From: Reyranella sp.
Lineage (GTDB): Bacteria > Pseudomonadota > Alphaproteobacteria > Reyranellales > Reyranellaceae
Assembly: GCF_004297265.1 (NCBI RefSeq)
Contig: NZ_SCUT01000024.1
Coordinates: 124,001 to 188,000, forward strand
Length of the DNA: 64,000 bases
Direction: 5' to 3'
Below the pieces are notes generated by a model. The model saw only the letters and a program-made list of their open reading frames with translations. It did no database searches and was not told where the DNA came from. How positions within the stretch are numbered: the stretch's first letter is position 1; every line of letters starts with the position of its first letter. The translations under genes were made by a program, and so were the position numbers. This document shows, piece by piece, positions 17,272 to 25,819 of this stretch.

Positions 17272-18864
17272 CTACTTGTCCAGCCAGACGTCCTCGAAGC
17301 GCGAGCCGTTGTAGAGGCTGTTCACCATCGGGCGGAAACCCTTCACGTAGGGGTGCCAGCAGGTTCCCGAGGCATTCCACATGATGATCGGGCGGAAGCC
17401 CTCCTCGAGGATCTGCTTGTCAATCTCCCAGACGAGCTTCTTGCGCTTCTCGATGTCGCGCTCGGCCGACTGGACCGGGAAGAGCTTCTCGATCTCGGGG
17501 TTGCAGTAGCCGACATAGTTGCGCTCCGACTTGCAAGCATAGTGCTCGAAGTAGGTCTGGTCGGGGTCGTCGACGCCGTTGCCGGTCGTGTTGAGGCCGA
17601 CCGAGTAGTCCTTGCGCGCGACCTTGTTGAACCACAAGGCGGTGTCGACCAGGTCGAGTTCGCCGTCGATGTAGATCTCCTTCAGCTGGTCGATCAGGAT
17701 CACCGCCGGGTCGCGATAGAGCAGGTGGTTGCGGGTCGAGACCTTGAGCTTCAGCCTGTTGTCCGGCCCGTAGCCTGCCTTCTTCATGAGGGCCTGCGCT
17801 TCAGCGCGGTTCTTGGCGACGTCGGGCCCGTATCCCTGGACCGTGTCGAACATCGCCTTCGGCATGCCCCAGACGCCGCCCGGCGCTGGCTCCATGACGC
17901 CGCCCGCCTCGCCGGCCCCCTGCGCGAGGATATTGATGAAGGATTGCCGGTCGATGGTGAGCAGCATTGCGCGACGGATGTCGGGATTGTTGAAGGGCGG
18001 CGCCTCGCTGTTCACGATCAGGTTGGTGCTGTTGTTCATCGGCGCCACCTCGCAGACGGCAGTCGAGGCCTGCGCCTTGATGTCCTTGAGCAGCGGGATG
18101 GTGACGGCATAGGGCGAGGTCATGTCGAAGCGGCCCGAGACGAAGCCCAGCATGGCGGTGCCGCGGGCCGGCACGATCGGCATCTCGATGCCGTCGAGAT
18201 AGGGCTTGCCCTTCTTGAAGTAGTCCGGGTTCCGGACGAGCTTGACGATCTCCTTCTGCTTGAATTCGCCCAGCTTGAAGGGACCGGTGCCGATCGGCTT
18301 GGTACGCATCTGTGCCGTCGGCACGTGGCAGGAATAGACGGGGCTGTAGCCCGAAGCGAGCAGGATCAGCAGCGAGGGTTGCGGCTGGCCGAGATGGAAG
18401 GTCACCTCGCGGTCGCCGTTGGTCGTGACCTCCTTGAGGTTCCAGTACCAGGAGATGCGCGGGTTCTTGCGCAGCTTCTGGGTCTCGCTCTTGCCCGTCA
18501 GCATGTCCCACGTGCACTTCACGTCGGCCGAGGTGAAGGGCTTGCCGTCATGCCACTTGGCATTGCCGACCAGCTTGAAGGTCAGCTTCTTGCCGTCCTC
18601 GCTCCACGACCAGCTTTCGGCCAGGTCGGGACGGATCGACTCGAGGCTGTTCTGCGGAATCTGCTGATCGAAGACGACGAGATTGTTGTAGAGTCCCATG
18701 AAGGGCACGACCGTCGATGTCGTCGCTTCCTCGTGAATCGAGGTGCTCGGCGGATTGTCCGCAATGTACATCTTGAAGGTGCCGCCGCTCTTCTGCGCGA
18801 GCGCCGGCGCGGCCGACAGGCCGAGCGCCGCCACGACACCGAGGAATCCGATCCATAAACGCAT
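17272..18864 (-). CDS. ABC transporter substrate-binding protein, family 5 (peptide/opine type)
   Basis: A 530-residue periplasmic binding protein of the SBP_bac_5 family. A signal peptide ends APALAQ (about residue 24). The mature protein has GGTFKMYIADNP, RPDLAESWSWSEDGKKLTF and KWHDGKPFTSADV, which are the family blocks, and a later PIGTGPFKLGEF. I start at ATG 18864 because GGGAGG lies 9 bases upstream; the ATG at 18873 touches that site with no spacing. It follows phnE on the same strand by 87 bp but is not a phosphonate-type binder, and no family 5 permease or ATPase genes are near. Ligand unknown. A hairpin covers its ribosome-binding site. Confidence 0.87.
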   Translation of the reverse strand: MRLWIGFLGVVAALGLSAAPALAQKSGGTFKMYIADNPPSTSIHEEATTSTVVPFMGLYNNLVVFDQQIPQNSLESIRPDLAESWSWSEDGKKLTFKLVGNAKWHDGKPFTSADVKCTWDMLTGKSETQKLRKNPRISWYWNLKEVTTNGDREVTFHLGQPQPSLLILLASGYSPVYSCHVPTAQMRTKPIGTGPFKLGEFKQKEIVKLVRNPDYFKKGKPYLDGIEMPIVPARGTAMLGFVSGRFDMTSPYAVTIPLLKDIKAQASTAVCEVAPMNNSTNLIVNSEAPPFNNPDIRRAMLLTIDRQSFINILAQGAGEAGGVMEPAPGGVWGMPKAMFDTVQGYGPDVAKNRAEAQALMKKAGYGPDNRLKLKVSTRNHLLYRDPAVILIDQLKEIYIDGELDLVDTALWFNKVARKDYSVGLNTTGNGVDDPDQTYFEHYACKSERNYVGYCNPEIEKLFPVQSAERDIEKRKKLVWEIDKQILEEGFRPIIMWNASGTCWHPYVKGFRPMVNSLYNGSRFEDVWLDK

Positions 18865-18868
18865 GTAA

Positions 18869-18903
18869 GCCATCCTCCCAAACCCAATTGCAGAGAGGAT
18901 GGC
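18869..18903 (-). promoter_or_regulatory. RNA hairpin covering the ribosome-binding site of the solute-binding gene
   Basis: GCCATCCTC (18869-18877) and GAGGATGGC (18895-18903) are perfect complements with a 17-bp spacer. In the minus-strand transcript the stem includes the GAGG of the Shine-Dalgarno site and a nearby ATG, so a folded leader would hide the translation start. It could also mark the end of the phn transcript. Confidence 0.4.
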
Positions 18904-18951
18904 GTGATGGGACTTCCGCGTCGAGAGCGCCCGTCCGGCTGGCGAATTGTC

Positions 18952-19746
18952 CTATCGGATCATGGCACGCAGTTTCGACGACATGAGGTCGGCGGCAAGC
19001 ACGAGGATCAGGATCACGATGACACAGGCCGCCGTGTCCTCGTAGGCGAAGAGCTTCATCGAGCTGATCAGTTCGAAGCCGATGCCGCCCGCGCCAACCA
19101 TGCCCAGCACCGTCGACACGCGGATGTTGGTTTCGAAGCGATAGAGCACGACCCCGATCCAGGCCGGAAGGACCTGTGGCAATACGCCGAACACGATCCG
19201 TTGCAGAGTGCTCGCGCCGGCCGCGCGCAGAGCGTCGAGCGGACCTTCGTCGATTTCCTCGATCGCCTCGGCGAAGAACTTGCCCAGCATGCCGGCGCCG
19301 TGCAGCGCGATGGCCAGCACGCCGGCAAACGGGCCGAGGCCCACGGCGGCGACGAAGATCAACGCCAGGATGATCTCGTTGATGCCGCGCATCACGTTCA
19401 GGACCTGGCGCAGCCCATGAAACACCCAGGCATAGGGCGAGAGGTTTCGCGCCGCGAAGAAGCAGACCGGCAGCGCCAGCACGATGCCGAGCAGGGTGCC
19501 CCACAGCGCGATCTGCACCGTCTCGATGGCGGGCTGCACCAGCTTCTGCATGAAGGCGAAGTTGGGCGGCAGCATGCGGCCGATGAAGTCGCCGATCCAG
19601 GGCAGGCCCTCGACGAAGCCGGATACGCTGAGGCGCGTGCCGACGGCCGACCACCAGAGAGCGGCGATCGTGAGGCCCCCGATCGGGACCATGATCCACC
19701 AGCCGAGCGGACCGCGCGGCTTGTTGACGACGAATTGCAAGGACAT
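18952..19746 (-). CDS. phnE: phosphonate ABC transporter permease
   Basis: A 264-residue inner-membrane permease with about six hydrophobic segments. The EAA-like loop is visible as EAIEEIDEGPLDALRAAGAS, followed by GVLPQVLPAWIG and the C-terminal RVSTVLGMVGAGGIGFEL, all characteristic of PhnE. With PhnC and PhnD it forms a type I importer for phosphonates or related oxyanions such as phosphite. It begins two bases after the phnC stop, so the genes are cotranscribed. Only one PhnE is present; many systems have two, but a homodimer is normal too. Confidence 0.9.
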   Translation of the reverse strand: MSLQFVVNKPRGPLGWWIMVPIGGLTIAALWWSAVGTRLSVSGFVEGLPWIGDFIGRMLPPNFAFMQKLVQPAIETVQIALWGTLLGIVLALPVCFFAARNLSPYAWVFHGLRQVLNVMRGINEIILALIFVAAVGLGPFAGVLAIALHGAGMLGKFFAEAIEEIDEGPLDALRAAGASTLQRIVFGVLPQVLPAWIGVVLYRFETNIRVSTVLGMVGAGGIGFELISSMKLFAYEDTAACVIVILILVLAADLMSSKLRAMIR

Positions 19747-19748
19747 TG

Positions 19749-20591
19749 TCAGGCCCTCTCTTCGACGGAGGCGGCTGAGGCTGCGAGCGCAATCTCGGCT
19801 TCCGCCGCGGCGCGGCGTCGCTCGGTAAGACGCTGCGCGGCGTCGAGTACGTTGGGATCGTCGAGGCCGGGATAGATGCTGCGGATCACGTCGCCGCTCA
19901 CGCCCGCCGGCGCGCCGTCATAGACGACGCGGCCGGCCGAGAGGCCCACCACCCGCTCGGCAAACTCGAGCGCATAGTCGATCTGGTGAAGGTTGCAGAG
20001 GACGGCGATGTTCGATTCCTTGCAACTCTTCTTCAGGTAGTTGAGCACGGTGCGCGAGGTCTTGGGATCGAGGCTCGCCACCGGTTCGTCGGCCAGCATG
20101 AATTTGGGCTGCTGGGCCAGGGCGCGGGCGATGCCGACCCGCTGCTGCTCGCCACCCGACAATGCATCGGCGCGATTGCGAGCCTTGTGATCCATCGCCA
20201 CCTGTTCGAGGCAGTGCAGCGCGATCTTCACGTCGGCCTCGGGAAAGAGCTGCAGGCTGCTCAGGATCGGCGAAAGGTCGGCCATGCGGCCGACCAGCAC
20301 GTTCTTCAAGACCGACAGGCGCTTCACCAGATTGTGCTGCTGGAAGATCATCGCGACGTTGCGCCGGAGCAGGCGCAGGTCGCGGCGGTTGGACGATAGC
20401 GAGGTGCCGTCGACCACGATGTCGCCGGCGGTTGGCTCGATCAGCCGGTTGATGCAGCGCAGCAGGGTCGATTTGCCGGCGCCCGACGGTCCCAGCACGA
20501 CGACGAATTCGCCGGGCCGGATCGAGAGGCTGACATCGTGCAGCGCCTGGTGATCGCCATAGGATTTGGCGAGGCCGCGGATTTCGATCAT
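19749..20591 (-). CDS. phnC: phosphonate ABC transporter ATP-binding protein
   Basis: A 280-residue ABC ATPase. Walker A GPSGAGKS is at 34-41, the Q-loop at FQQHNLV, the signature LSGGEQQ at 144-150, Walker B FMLADEP at 164-170 and the H-loop in CNLHQID. The insertion LRLLRRNVAMIFQQ and the length agree with PhnC. The last ~35 residues form an Ala/Glu-rich tail. It lies between phnD (28 bp upstream) and phnE (2 bp downstream) and powers phosphonate uptake across the inner membrane. Confidence 0.93.
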   Translation of the reverse strand: MIEIRGLAKSYGDHQALHDVSLSIRPGEFVVVLGPSGAGKSTLLRCINRLIEPTAGDIVVDGTSLSSNRRDLRLLRRNVAMIFQQHNLVKRLSVLKNVLVGRMADLSPILSSLQLFPEADVKIALHCLEQVAMDHKARNRADALSGGEQQRVGIARALAQQPKFMLADEPVASLDPKTSRTVLNYLKKSCKESNIAVLCNLHQIDYALEFAERVVGLSAGRVVYDGAPAGVSGDVIRSIYPGLDDPNVLDAAQRLTERRRAAAEAEIALAASAASVEERA

Positions 20592-20619
20592 GGGGCGATC
20601 TCCCTGCGAGCAGGCGTAG

Positions 20620-21510
20620 CTACTTCTGCTTCTTGAGATCGATGTTCGCGAGCTTCGCGGTCTCGCGAACGATGTCGTAGGCTTGGTCGTTGGTTTCCTT
20701 GAAGCCGTTCAGCTTGCCCTGGTCGGACCAGTTGAGGTCTTTGATCGACAGGAAGGCGGCCTTCACCTTGGCCTTCGTTTCCGGCGACAGGTCCTTGCGC
20801 CACACCATCGGCGATTCCGGGATCGGCGGCGATTCCCACACCACCTGGATCTGGTCGGCCTTGATGTGGCCCTTGGCGATGGCGGCGTCGAGGATGCGGT
20901 CGGCGATGGTCGCGGCATCGACTTTGCCGTTGGCCACGGCCAGCGCGTTGGCGTCGTGCGCGCCGGTGAAGATCACCGTCTTGAAGTCGCGCTTGGGCTC
21001 GATGCCGGCCTTGAGCAGGCCGGCCAGGGGGAAGGCATAGCCCGAGGTCGAGGCGGGATCGACGAAGGCGAAGTTCTTGCCCTTGAGATCGTCGAGCGTT
21101 TTGATGCCGCTCGACTTCAGGGCGATGATCTTGGAGTGGTAGTAGGTGCGGCCGGCCTTGGCGGTCTCGGCGATGGCGAAGGCTTCGACCGGCGTCACGG
21201 TGGTGGCCAGCACGTAGGAGAAGGGCCCGAGATAGGCGATGTCGAGGTGCTTGGCGCGCAGCGCCTCGATGACGCCGTTATAGTCGGTGGCGACGAAGCC
21301 CTGGACCTTCATGCCGGAGTTCTTCTCGACCGCGTCGAGGATGTCCTTGCTTTGGGCCAGCATCGCCCGCGAATCCTCGGAAGGAATGAGACCGACTTTG
21401 AGCACCTGCTGGGCCTGGGCGTGAGCCGTGCCCCAGGTTCCGATGGTGCCACCCCCCAGTAGCGAGCCAGCGGTCAAAAGCCCGAAATCGCGACGCGTCA
21501 TCCTGGTCAT
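20620..21510 (-). CDS. phnD: phosphonate ABC transporter periplasmic binding protein
   Basis: A 296-residue binding protein. The N-terminus holds a twin-arginine motif (TRRDFGLLTAGSLL), which suggests Tat export of the folded protein. The mature part starts VLKVGLIPSEDSRAMLAQ, and AYLGPFSYVLA and FVDPASTSGYAFP are the phosphate- and amine-binding segments of PhnD-type proteins. It delivers phosphonates such as 2-aminoethylphosphonate to PhnE/PhnC. It follows the alcohol dehydrogenase gene by 42 bp in the same direction. Confidence 0.9.
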   Translation of the reverse strand: MTRMTRRDFGLLTAGSLLGGGTIGTWGTAHAQAQQVLKVGLIPSEDSRAMLAQSKDILDAVEKNSGMKVQGFVATDYNGVIEALRAKHLDIAYLGPFSYVLATTVTPVEAFAIAETAKAGRTYYHSKIIALKSSGIKTLDDLKGKNFAFVDPASTSGYAFPLAGLLKAGIEPKRDFKTVIFTGAHDANALAVANGKVDAATIADRILDAAIAKGHIKADQIQVVWESPPIPESPMVWRKDLSPETKAKVKAAFLSIKDLNWSDQGKLNGFKETNDQAYDIVRETAKLANIDLKKQK

Positions 21511-21552
21511 TTTTGCTTCCTCCGTGGTTTCTTTTCTTTTGGTGCTTGACGT

Positions 21553-22665
21553 CTAAGCGGCCATCTCGGCCAACAGTGCCTCCCGTCGTCCGATGAAGTT
21601 GCGACCGCGATCGCCCGCCAGCGCGTCGTCGACGAGCCGCGCCCAGTCGCGAGCCGCGATGCCGTGCGCGGTGGCATCGGGCGAGATGCCGAGTGTCGTC
21701 AGGAACGTTTCGAGCCGCACGGCGCCCGCACCAAGGTCGTTGCCGAAGATGCGTCGCAGCGAGGCGTCGCAGGCGGCGTCGCAGCCGGCCACAGCGCGCA
21801 TCACCATGGGCAGGCTGAACGAGCAGGCGATGCCGTGCGGCACGCCGTGGTGCAGGGTCAGGTGATAGGACAGGGAATGTGCGAGCGCGGTGCGGGTATT
21901 CGAGAAGGCGAGGCCCGCGAACAGGCTGGCGCGCGCCAGCCGCGTGCGCAGCGCTTCGTTCCTGAGATCGTCGGCCAGCAGCGGCAGGGCGTCGATCACT
22001 TCTCGCGCGGCGACCTCTGCCAGCGAGCTCGAAACCGGGTTGGCGTTGACGTTCCAGATGCTTTCCAGCGCGTGACTGAGGGCATCGAGGCCGGTGCTGA
22101 TCGTGATCGCGCGCGGCAGGCCGAGGGTCAGCAACGGGTCGACGAGGGCCGCTTCGGGGTAGAGCGTCTCGCGGGCCAGCGAGTACTTCTTCATCGCAAT
22201 CGTGTCCCAGACCGTGGCCCAGGAGGTGACTTCGCTGCCGGTGCCGGCGGTCGTCGGAATGGCGATGATCGGCGTGCGGCCGAGCGAGTCGCCATCCTTG
22301 CCGGTCACCAGGTGGTGGCGGACCGTCTCGAAGTCGCCCTTGGCGGCGGCCAGCACCTTGGCGGCATCCATCACCGAGCCGCCGCCCAGCGCCACGATCG
22401 CTTCGACAGGACGCGCGGCGGTCGCGTAGGTGCGGCAGCATTCGGTGAGGCCGACGAAATCGGGATTGGGGCCGATGTTGCTCACCGCTACGGCGGGCGC
22501 ACCGGCCTGGGCGATCACGCGCCGTGTCAGGTCGGCGAAGACGCCGCCGCCATTGGCATCGTCGTAGGTGACGAGGCAGTAGGCCCGGCCGGCCAGCACC
22601 TTGCCCAGCGTCTCGAAGACGCCGGCGCCGAACTTCACGTCGACCGGATTACGGTAGCGCCACAT
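21553..22665 (-). CDS. iron-containing (group III) alcohol dehydrogenase, phosphonate-locus type
   Basis: A 370-residue group III dehydrogenase. GGGSVMDAAK is the NAD(P) site, PTTAGTGSEVT the nicotinamide region, and DALSHALE plus the His residues in LAHSLSYHLTLHHGVPHG supply the metal ligands. The start MWRYRNPVDVKFGAG resembles dehydrogenases found in phosphonate gene clusters that act on phosphonoacetaldehyde-like aldehydes. I chose ATG 22665; an in-frame TTG at 22716 directly touches a GGAGGA site and would add 17 residues, so it is less likely. It is the first gene of the phnDCE operon and divergent from the LysR gene. A phosphonate aldehyde or alcohol as substrate is inferred from context. 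Confidence 0.82.
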   Translation of the reverse strand: MWRYRNPVDVKFGAGVFETLGKVLAGRAYCLVTYDDANGGGVFADLTRRVIAQAGAPAVAVSNIGPNPDFVGLTECCRTYATAARPVEAIVALGGGSVMDAAKVLAAAKGDFETVRHHLVTGKDGDSLGRTPIIAIPTTAGTGSEVTSWATVWDTIAMKKYSLARETLYPEAALVDPLLTLGLPRAITISTGLDALSHALESIWNVNANPVSSSLAEVAAREVIDALPLLADDLRNEALRTRLARASLFAGLAFSNTRTALAHSLSYHLTLHHGVPHGIACSFSLPMVMRAVAGCDAACDASLRRIFGNDLGAGAVRLETFLTTLGISPDATAHGIAARDWARLVDDALAGDRGRNFIGRREALLAEMAA

Positions 22666-22753
22666 CCGCGCGTCACTCCCATGGCTCACTGGCTCTGCCT
22701 TGTCGGCTTTTGACAATCCTCCGGCCGGTACTCACATTTATCCAATTCAAACA

Positions 22754-22774
22754 TTCTCAAAGTGGCATTGAGAA
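22754..22774. promoter_or_regulatory. LysR-type operator dyad
   Basis: TTCTCAA (22754-22760) and TTGAGAA (22768-22774) form a perfect inverted repeat with a 7-bp spacer, fitting the T-N11-A pattern of LysR boxes. It lies between the divergent dehydrogenase/phnDCE operon and the lysR gene, 7 bp before the lysR ATG, the expected place for autorepression and co-activation. Confidence 0.65.
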
Positions 22775-22781
22775 AATCAAT

Positions 22782-23693
22782 ATGAGGCACACACAGCTCC
22801 GTTCCTTCCATGCCGTGGCGCAGCGTCTGAGCTTCACCGCCGCCGCGCGTGAACTGGGCGTGAGCCAGCCCACCATCACCACCCAGGTGAAGTCACTGGA
22901 GGGCGAGTTCGGAGTCGAATTGTTCGTGCGCCGCGGGCGCCGCATCGAACTCACCGAGACCGGCACGGGCCTCTTGGACATCACCCGCCGCCTGTTCGCC
23001 GACGAGAAGGAGGCGGCCGACTATCTCAACGAGACACGTGGCCTGCGCACCGGGCATCTGCGCGTCGGTGCCGTCGGGCCCTATCACGTCACCGATATGC
23101 TGGCGGCCTTCAACGCACGCCATCCCGGCCTCTACGTGTCGGTCACCGTCGGCAATTCACGCGACACGTTGCGCGACCTGCTGGACTACCGCACCGACGT
23201 AGCGGTGCTGGCCCATGTCGATCCTGATCCGCGGCTGGTCGCCATTCCCTATCGCCGCCACAGGGTGATCGCCTTCTGCCATATGGATCACCCCTTCGCT
23301 CAGCGGCGCAGCATTCGTGCCCGCGACATGGAGGGACAGCGGCTGGTCGTGCGCGAGGCGGGCTCGACGACGCGCCGTGCCTTCGACCAGGCGATGCGTG
23401 AGGCCGATGTGCGGCCCAAGGTCGTGATGGAGATCGGCAGTCGCGAATCGATCCGCGAGGCAGTCGCCAAGGGGATCGGCATGGGCGTGGTATCGGAGGC
23501 GGAGTTCATTCCCGACCCACGGATCAAGCCGCTGCCGATTACAGATGCCGAGATCTACACCTACGCGCACGTCGTGCATCTCAAGGAGCGGCAGAACGCG
23601 CGTCTCGTGCGCGCCTTCCTTCAGGTCCTGGGCGGGCTGCTGCCGGTCAGTTCGCCATCCAGCCGCCGTCGACCATCAGGTTCTCGCCGGTGA
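22782..23693 (+). CDS. LysR-family transcriptional regulator of the phosphonate locus
   Basis: A 303-residue LysR regulator. The winged helix-turn-helix spans about residues 1-60 (RLSFTAAARELGVSQPTITTQVKSLE), followed by the linker helix and a periplasmic-binding-like effector domain (about 90-295). Regulators of very similar shape are found next to 2-aminoethylphosphonate genes. It is divergent from the dehydrogenase-phnDCE operon and has a LysR dyad 7 bp upstream, so it is probably its activator. ATG 22782 is chosen; upstream TTG starts would run through the operator. The last 15 residues overlap the end of the convergent SDR gene. Confidence 0.88.
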   Translation: MRHTQLRSFHAVAQRLSFTAAARELGVSQPTITTQVKSLEGEFGVELFVRRGRRIELTETGTGLLDITRRLFADEKEAADYLNETRGLRTGHLRVGAVGPYHVTDMLAAFNARHPGLYVSVTVGNSRDTLRDLLDYRTDVAVLAHVDPDPRLVAIPYRRHRVIAFCHMDHPFAQRRSIRARDMEGQRLVVREAGSTTRRAFDQAMREADVRPKVVMEIGSRESIREAVAKGIGMGVVSEAEFIPDPRIKPLPITDAEIYTYAHVVHLKERQNARLVRAFLQVLGGLLPVSSPSSRRRPSGSRR

Positions 23694-24405
23694 TGAACGT
23701 CGCCTCGTCGGAGGCGAGGAACAACGCTGCGTTGGCCACGTCTTCGGAGCGGCCGAGGCGCGGCAGCGGCGTGCGGGCATGGGAATAGTCGATCCAGCGA
23801 GGCTCGATCGCGCGCCCCGTCTTGCCGGTGAGGATTTTCCCCGGCGCCACGGCGTTGCAGATGATGCTGTCGCGTCCGTAGTCCGAAGCGATCTGGCGCG
23901 TGATGTAGACGACCGCCGATTTGGAAACGCCGTAGGAGAAGTCCTCGGGCGAGGAGATCATGCCGTGCTGCGAGGAGATGTTGACGATGCGCCCGCGCGC
24001 CTCGTTGCGGATCTCCTGCGTCAGCATCCGGCGCACGGCAGCCCGGCACATCAGGAAGACGCCGGTGACGTTCACCTCCATCACCCGATTCCATTCCTCG
24101 AGGCTCGTGTCGGTGAGCTTCCTGGCCGAGCGGATAGCGGCGTCATTGACCACGATGTCGAGCCGGCCGGTCGGCAGGGCCGCCCGGCGCACCGCTTCCT
24201 CGACGTCCTTCTCGTTCGACACGTCGCCCTGGAAGAAGGGCACGTTCAGTATCTTGTGCGTCGGCTCGCCGCCCTCGACGACGGCCTCCGTGATGTCCAT
24301 CAGGAGGAGGGTCGCGCCCTCCGCCTGGAACTTCTTCGCGATGGCGCGGCCGATGCCCGAGGAGGCACCGGTGATGAGGGCGGTCTTGCCGGCAAGTCGG
24401 TTCAT
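23647..24405 (-). CDS. short-chain dehydrogenase/reductase (last gene of catabolic cluster)
   Basis: A 252-residue classical SDR. The cofactor motif TGASSGIG is at 12-19, the Asn-Ala-type motif appears as NDAA rather than NNAG, and catalysis is by Ser in NISSQHG and the YGVSK motif (Tyr, Lys). The C-terminus ITGENLMVDGGW is typical. I start at ATG 24405; a GTG three codons earlier is possible. It ends nine genes on the minus strand and overlaps the end of lysR by 47 bases. It probably oxidises a hydroxy intermediate of the cluster, but the substrate is unknown. Confidence 0.87.
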   Translation of the reverse strand: MNRLAGKTALITGASSGIGRAIAKKFQAEGATLLLMDITEAVVEGGEPTHKILNVPFFQGDVSNEKDVEEAVRRAALPTGRLDIVVNDAAIRSARKLTDTSLEEWNRVMEVNVTGVFLMCRAAVRRMLTQEIRNEARGRIVNISSQHGMISSPEDFSYGVSKSAVVYITRQIASDYGRDSIICNAVAPGKILTGKTGRAIEPRWIDYSHARTPLPRLGRSEDVANAALFLASDEATFITGENLMVDGGWMAN

Positions 24406-24432
24406 GGTGCCCACCGACGCAAGGATCGTGCC

Positions 24433-25233
24433 CTAGCCACGCCGGACGCTGGCGCCGCCATCGACCGGCAGGGTCACACCGGTGATGAAGCTCGCCTCGT
24501 CGGAGGCGAGGAAGAGGGCGGCATTGGCGACGTCCCAGCCGGTACCCATCTTCCTGCGCAGCGGCACCTTTGAATCACGCTCGGCCTCGACCTCGGCGCG
24601 ACTCTTCTTGAAGGTGCGGGCGCGCGTGTCCACCGCCATGGGGGTGTTCATCAGGCCGGGCAGGATGACGTTGGCGCGGATGCCGTATTGCGCGTTCTGG
24701 TAGGCGAGCTGCTCGGTGAAGGAGACCATCGCCGCCTTGGTCGCCTTGTAGGCGACGTAGGGATAGGTGGTGATCACCGCCATCGACGAGATGTTGATGA
24801 TCACGCCGCCCTGCTGCGCGCGCATGATCGGGAGCACGTACTTGGCCGCGAATATGCAGCTCTTGAGGTTGATCGCGGTGCAGCGGTCGAAGGCTTCCTC
24901 GGTGATGTCGAGCAGCTCGGCATCGCCGCCCGAGAGCGACACGCCGACATTGTTGTGCAGGATGTCGATCCGGCCCCAGCGGGCGTGCGCCTCGTCGACC
25001 ATCGCCTTGAGCTCGGCGCCCTTGGTCACGTCGGCCTTGAAGGCGACCGCCGTGCCCTGGTTGACGCCGATCATCTCGACCGTCTCCTTTGCGGAGTCGA
25101 GATTGTGATCGACGCAGAGGACCTTGGCACCCTCGCGTGCAAAGGTGAGCGCGGTGGCGCGGCCGTTGCCCATGCCTTCGCCGGGGCTCTGCCCGGCGCC
25201 AACGACGATGGCGACGCGATCTTTCAGGCGCAT
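24433..25233 (-). CDS. short-chain dehydrogenase/reductase with expanded glycine motif
   Basis: A 266-residue SDR. Its glycine-rich loop is longer than usual: VGAGQSPGEGMGNGRA in place of TGxxxGxG. It keeps HNNVG, Ser in NISSMAV and the YKATK catalytic motif, and ends SFITGVTLPVDGG. Another SDR in this cluster (25820-26638) shares the GxGNGRA variant, so they are a related pair. It overlaps neither neighbour but is one base from the carboxymuconolactone decarboxylase-like gene, suggesting coupled translation. Substrate unknown. Confidence 0.87.
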   Translation of the reverse strand: MRLKDRVAIVVGAGQSPGEGMGNGRATALTFAREGAKVLCVDHNLDSAKETVEMIGVNQGTAVAFKADVTKGAELKAMVDEAHARWGRIDILHNNVGVSLSGGDAELLDITEEAFDRCTAINLKSCIFAAKYVLPIMRAQQGGVIINISSMAVITTYPYVAYKATKAAMVSFTEQLAYQNAQYGIRANVILPGLMNTPMAVDTRARTFKKSRAEVEAERDSKVPLRRKMGTGWDVANAALFLASDEASFITGVTLPVDGGASVRRG

Positions 25234-25234
25234 G

Positions 25235-25789
25235 TCACTTCACTCCCGGCAGCGGGTACTGCTTCAGCACTTCCTTGTACTGCGGCTCGTTGTCGATCTG
25301 CATCGTGGCAAGCACGCGGACGACGGCGCAGTAGAAGGCGATGGTGAGCACCAGGTCCGTCATGTGCTCGTCGGACAGGTCCTTCTTGATCTCGGTGAAG
25401 GTCGCGTCGGACATGCCCAGGTCCTTCACCATCTCGCGCGCGCCCCTGAGGATCGCCTTCGCGAGCGGCTCGAGCTGCGAAGGCTTGCCCTCGGTCTCGG
25501 CCATCAGCCCCTGGATGTCCTCGTCGGTGACGCCGAACTCCTTGCCGATCTTCACGTGATGAGTGAATTCGTATTCGGACTTCTCCAGCCAGCCGACCTG
25601 CAGGATGGCGAGCTCGCGCAGGCGGGGATCGAGTTTGCTCTTGAAGCGGATGTAGCCGCCCAAGCCGCTGAAGGCCCGCGCCATGTCGGGCGAGTTGACC
25701 AGCAGCTTGTGCAGGTTGGTGTTGCGCTTGAGCATGTCGCGATACTCGGGCGCGACCTGGTCGGGCTCGAGATAGGGCAGCCGGGCCAT
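25235..25789 (-). CDS. carboxymuconolactone decarboxylase / AhpD-like protein
   Basis: A 184-residue all-helical protein of the CMD family. The core LRELAILQVGWLEKSEYEFTHHVKIG matches the family signature, but there is no CxxC pair, so a peroxidase (AhpD) role is unlikely and it resembles the decarboxylase or hydratase-like members. ATG 25789 begins MARLPYLEPDQVAPEY, the usual start. It sits between two SDR genes in the minus-strand cluster, 30 bp after one and one base before the other. It probably acts on a small acid or lactone intermediate; the reaction is not determined. Confidence 0.8.
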   Translation of the reverse strand: MARLPYLEPDQVAPEYRDMLKRNTNLHKLLVNSPDMARAFSGLGGYIRFKSKLDPRLRELAILQVGWLEKSEYEFTHHVKIGKEFGVTDEDIQGLMAETEGKPSQLEPLAKAILRGAREMVKDLGMSDATFTEIKKDLSDEHMTDLVLTIAFYCAVVRVLATMQIDNEPQYKEVLKQYPLPGVK

Positions 25790-25819
25790 CCTGGTTGTTC
25801 TCCCTTATTGGCTTGTTGT

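Noticed and set aside
22666-22716. TTG start for the iron-type alcohol dehydrogenase
   Set aside because: The GGAGGA site touches the TTG with zero spacing; the ATG at 22665 begins the conserved WRYRNPV segment with a usable site upstream, although this is not proven.
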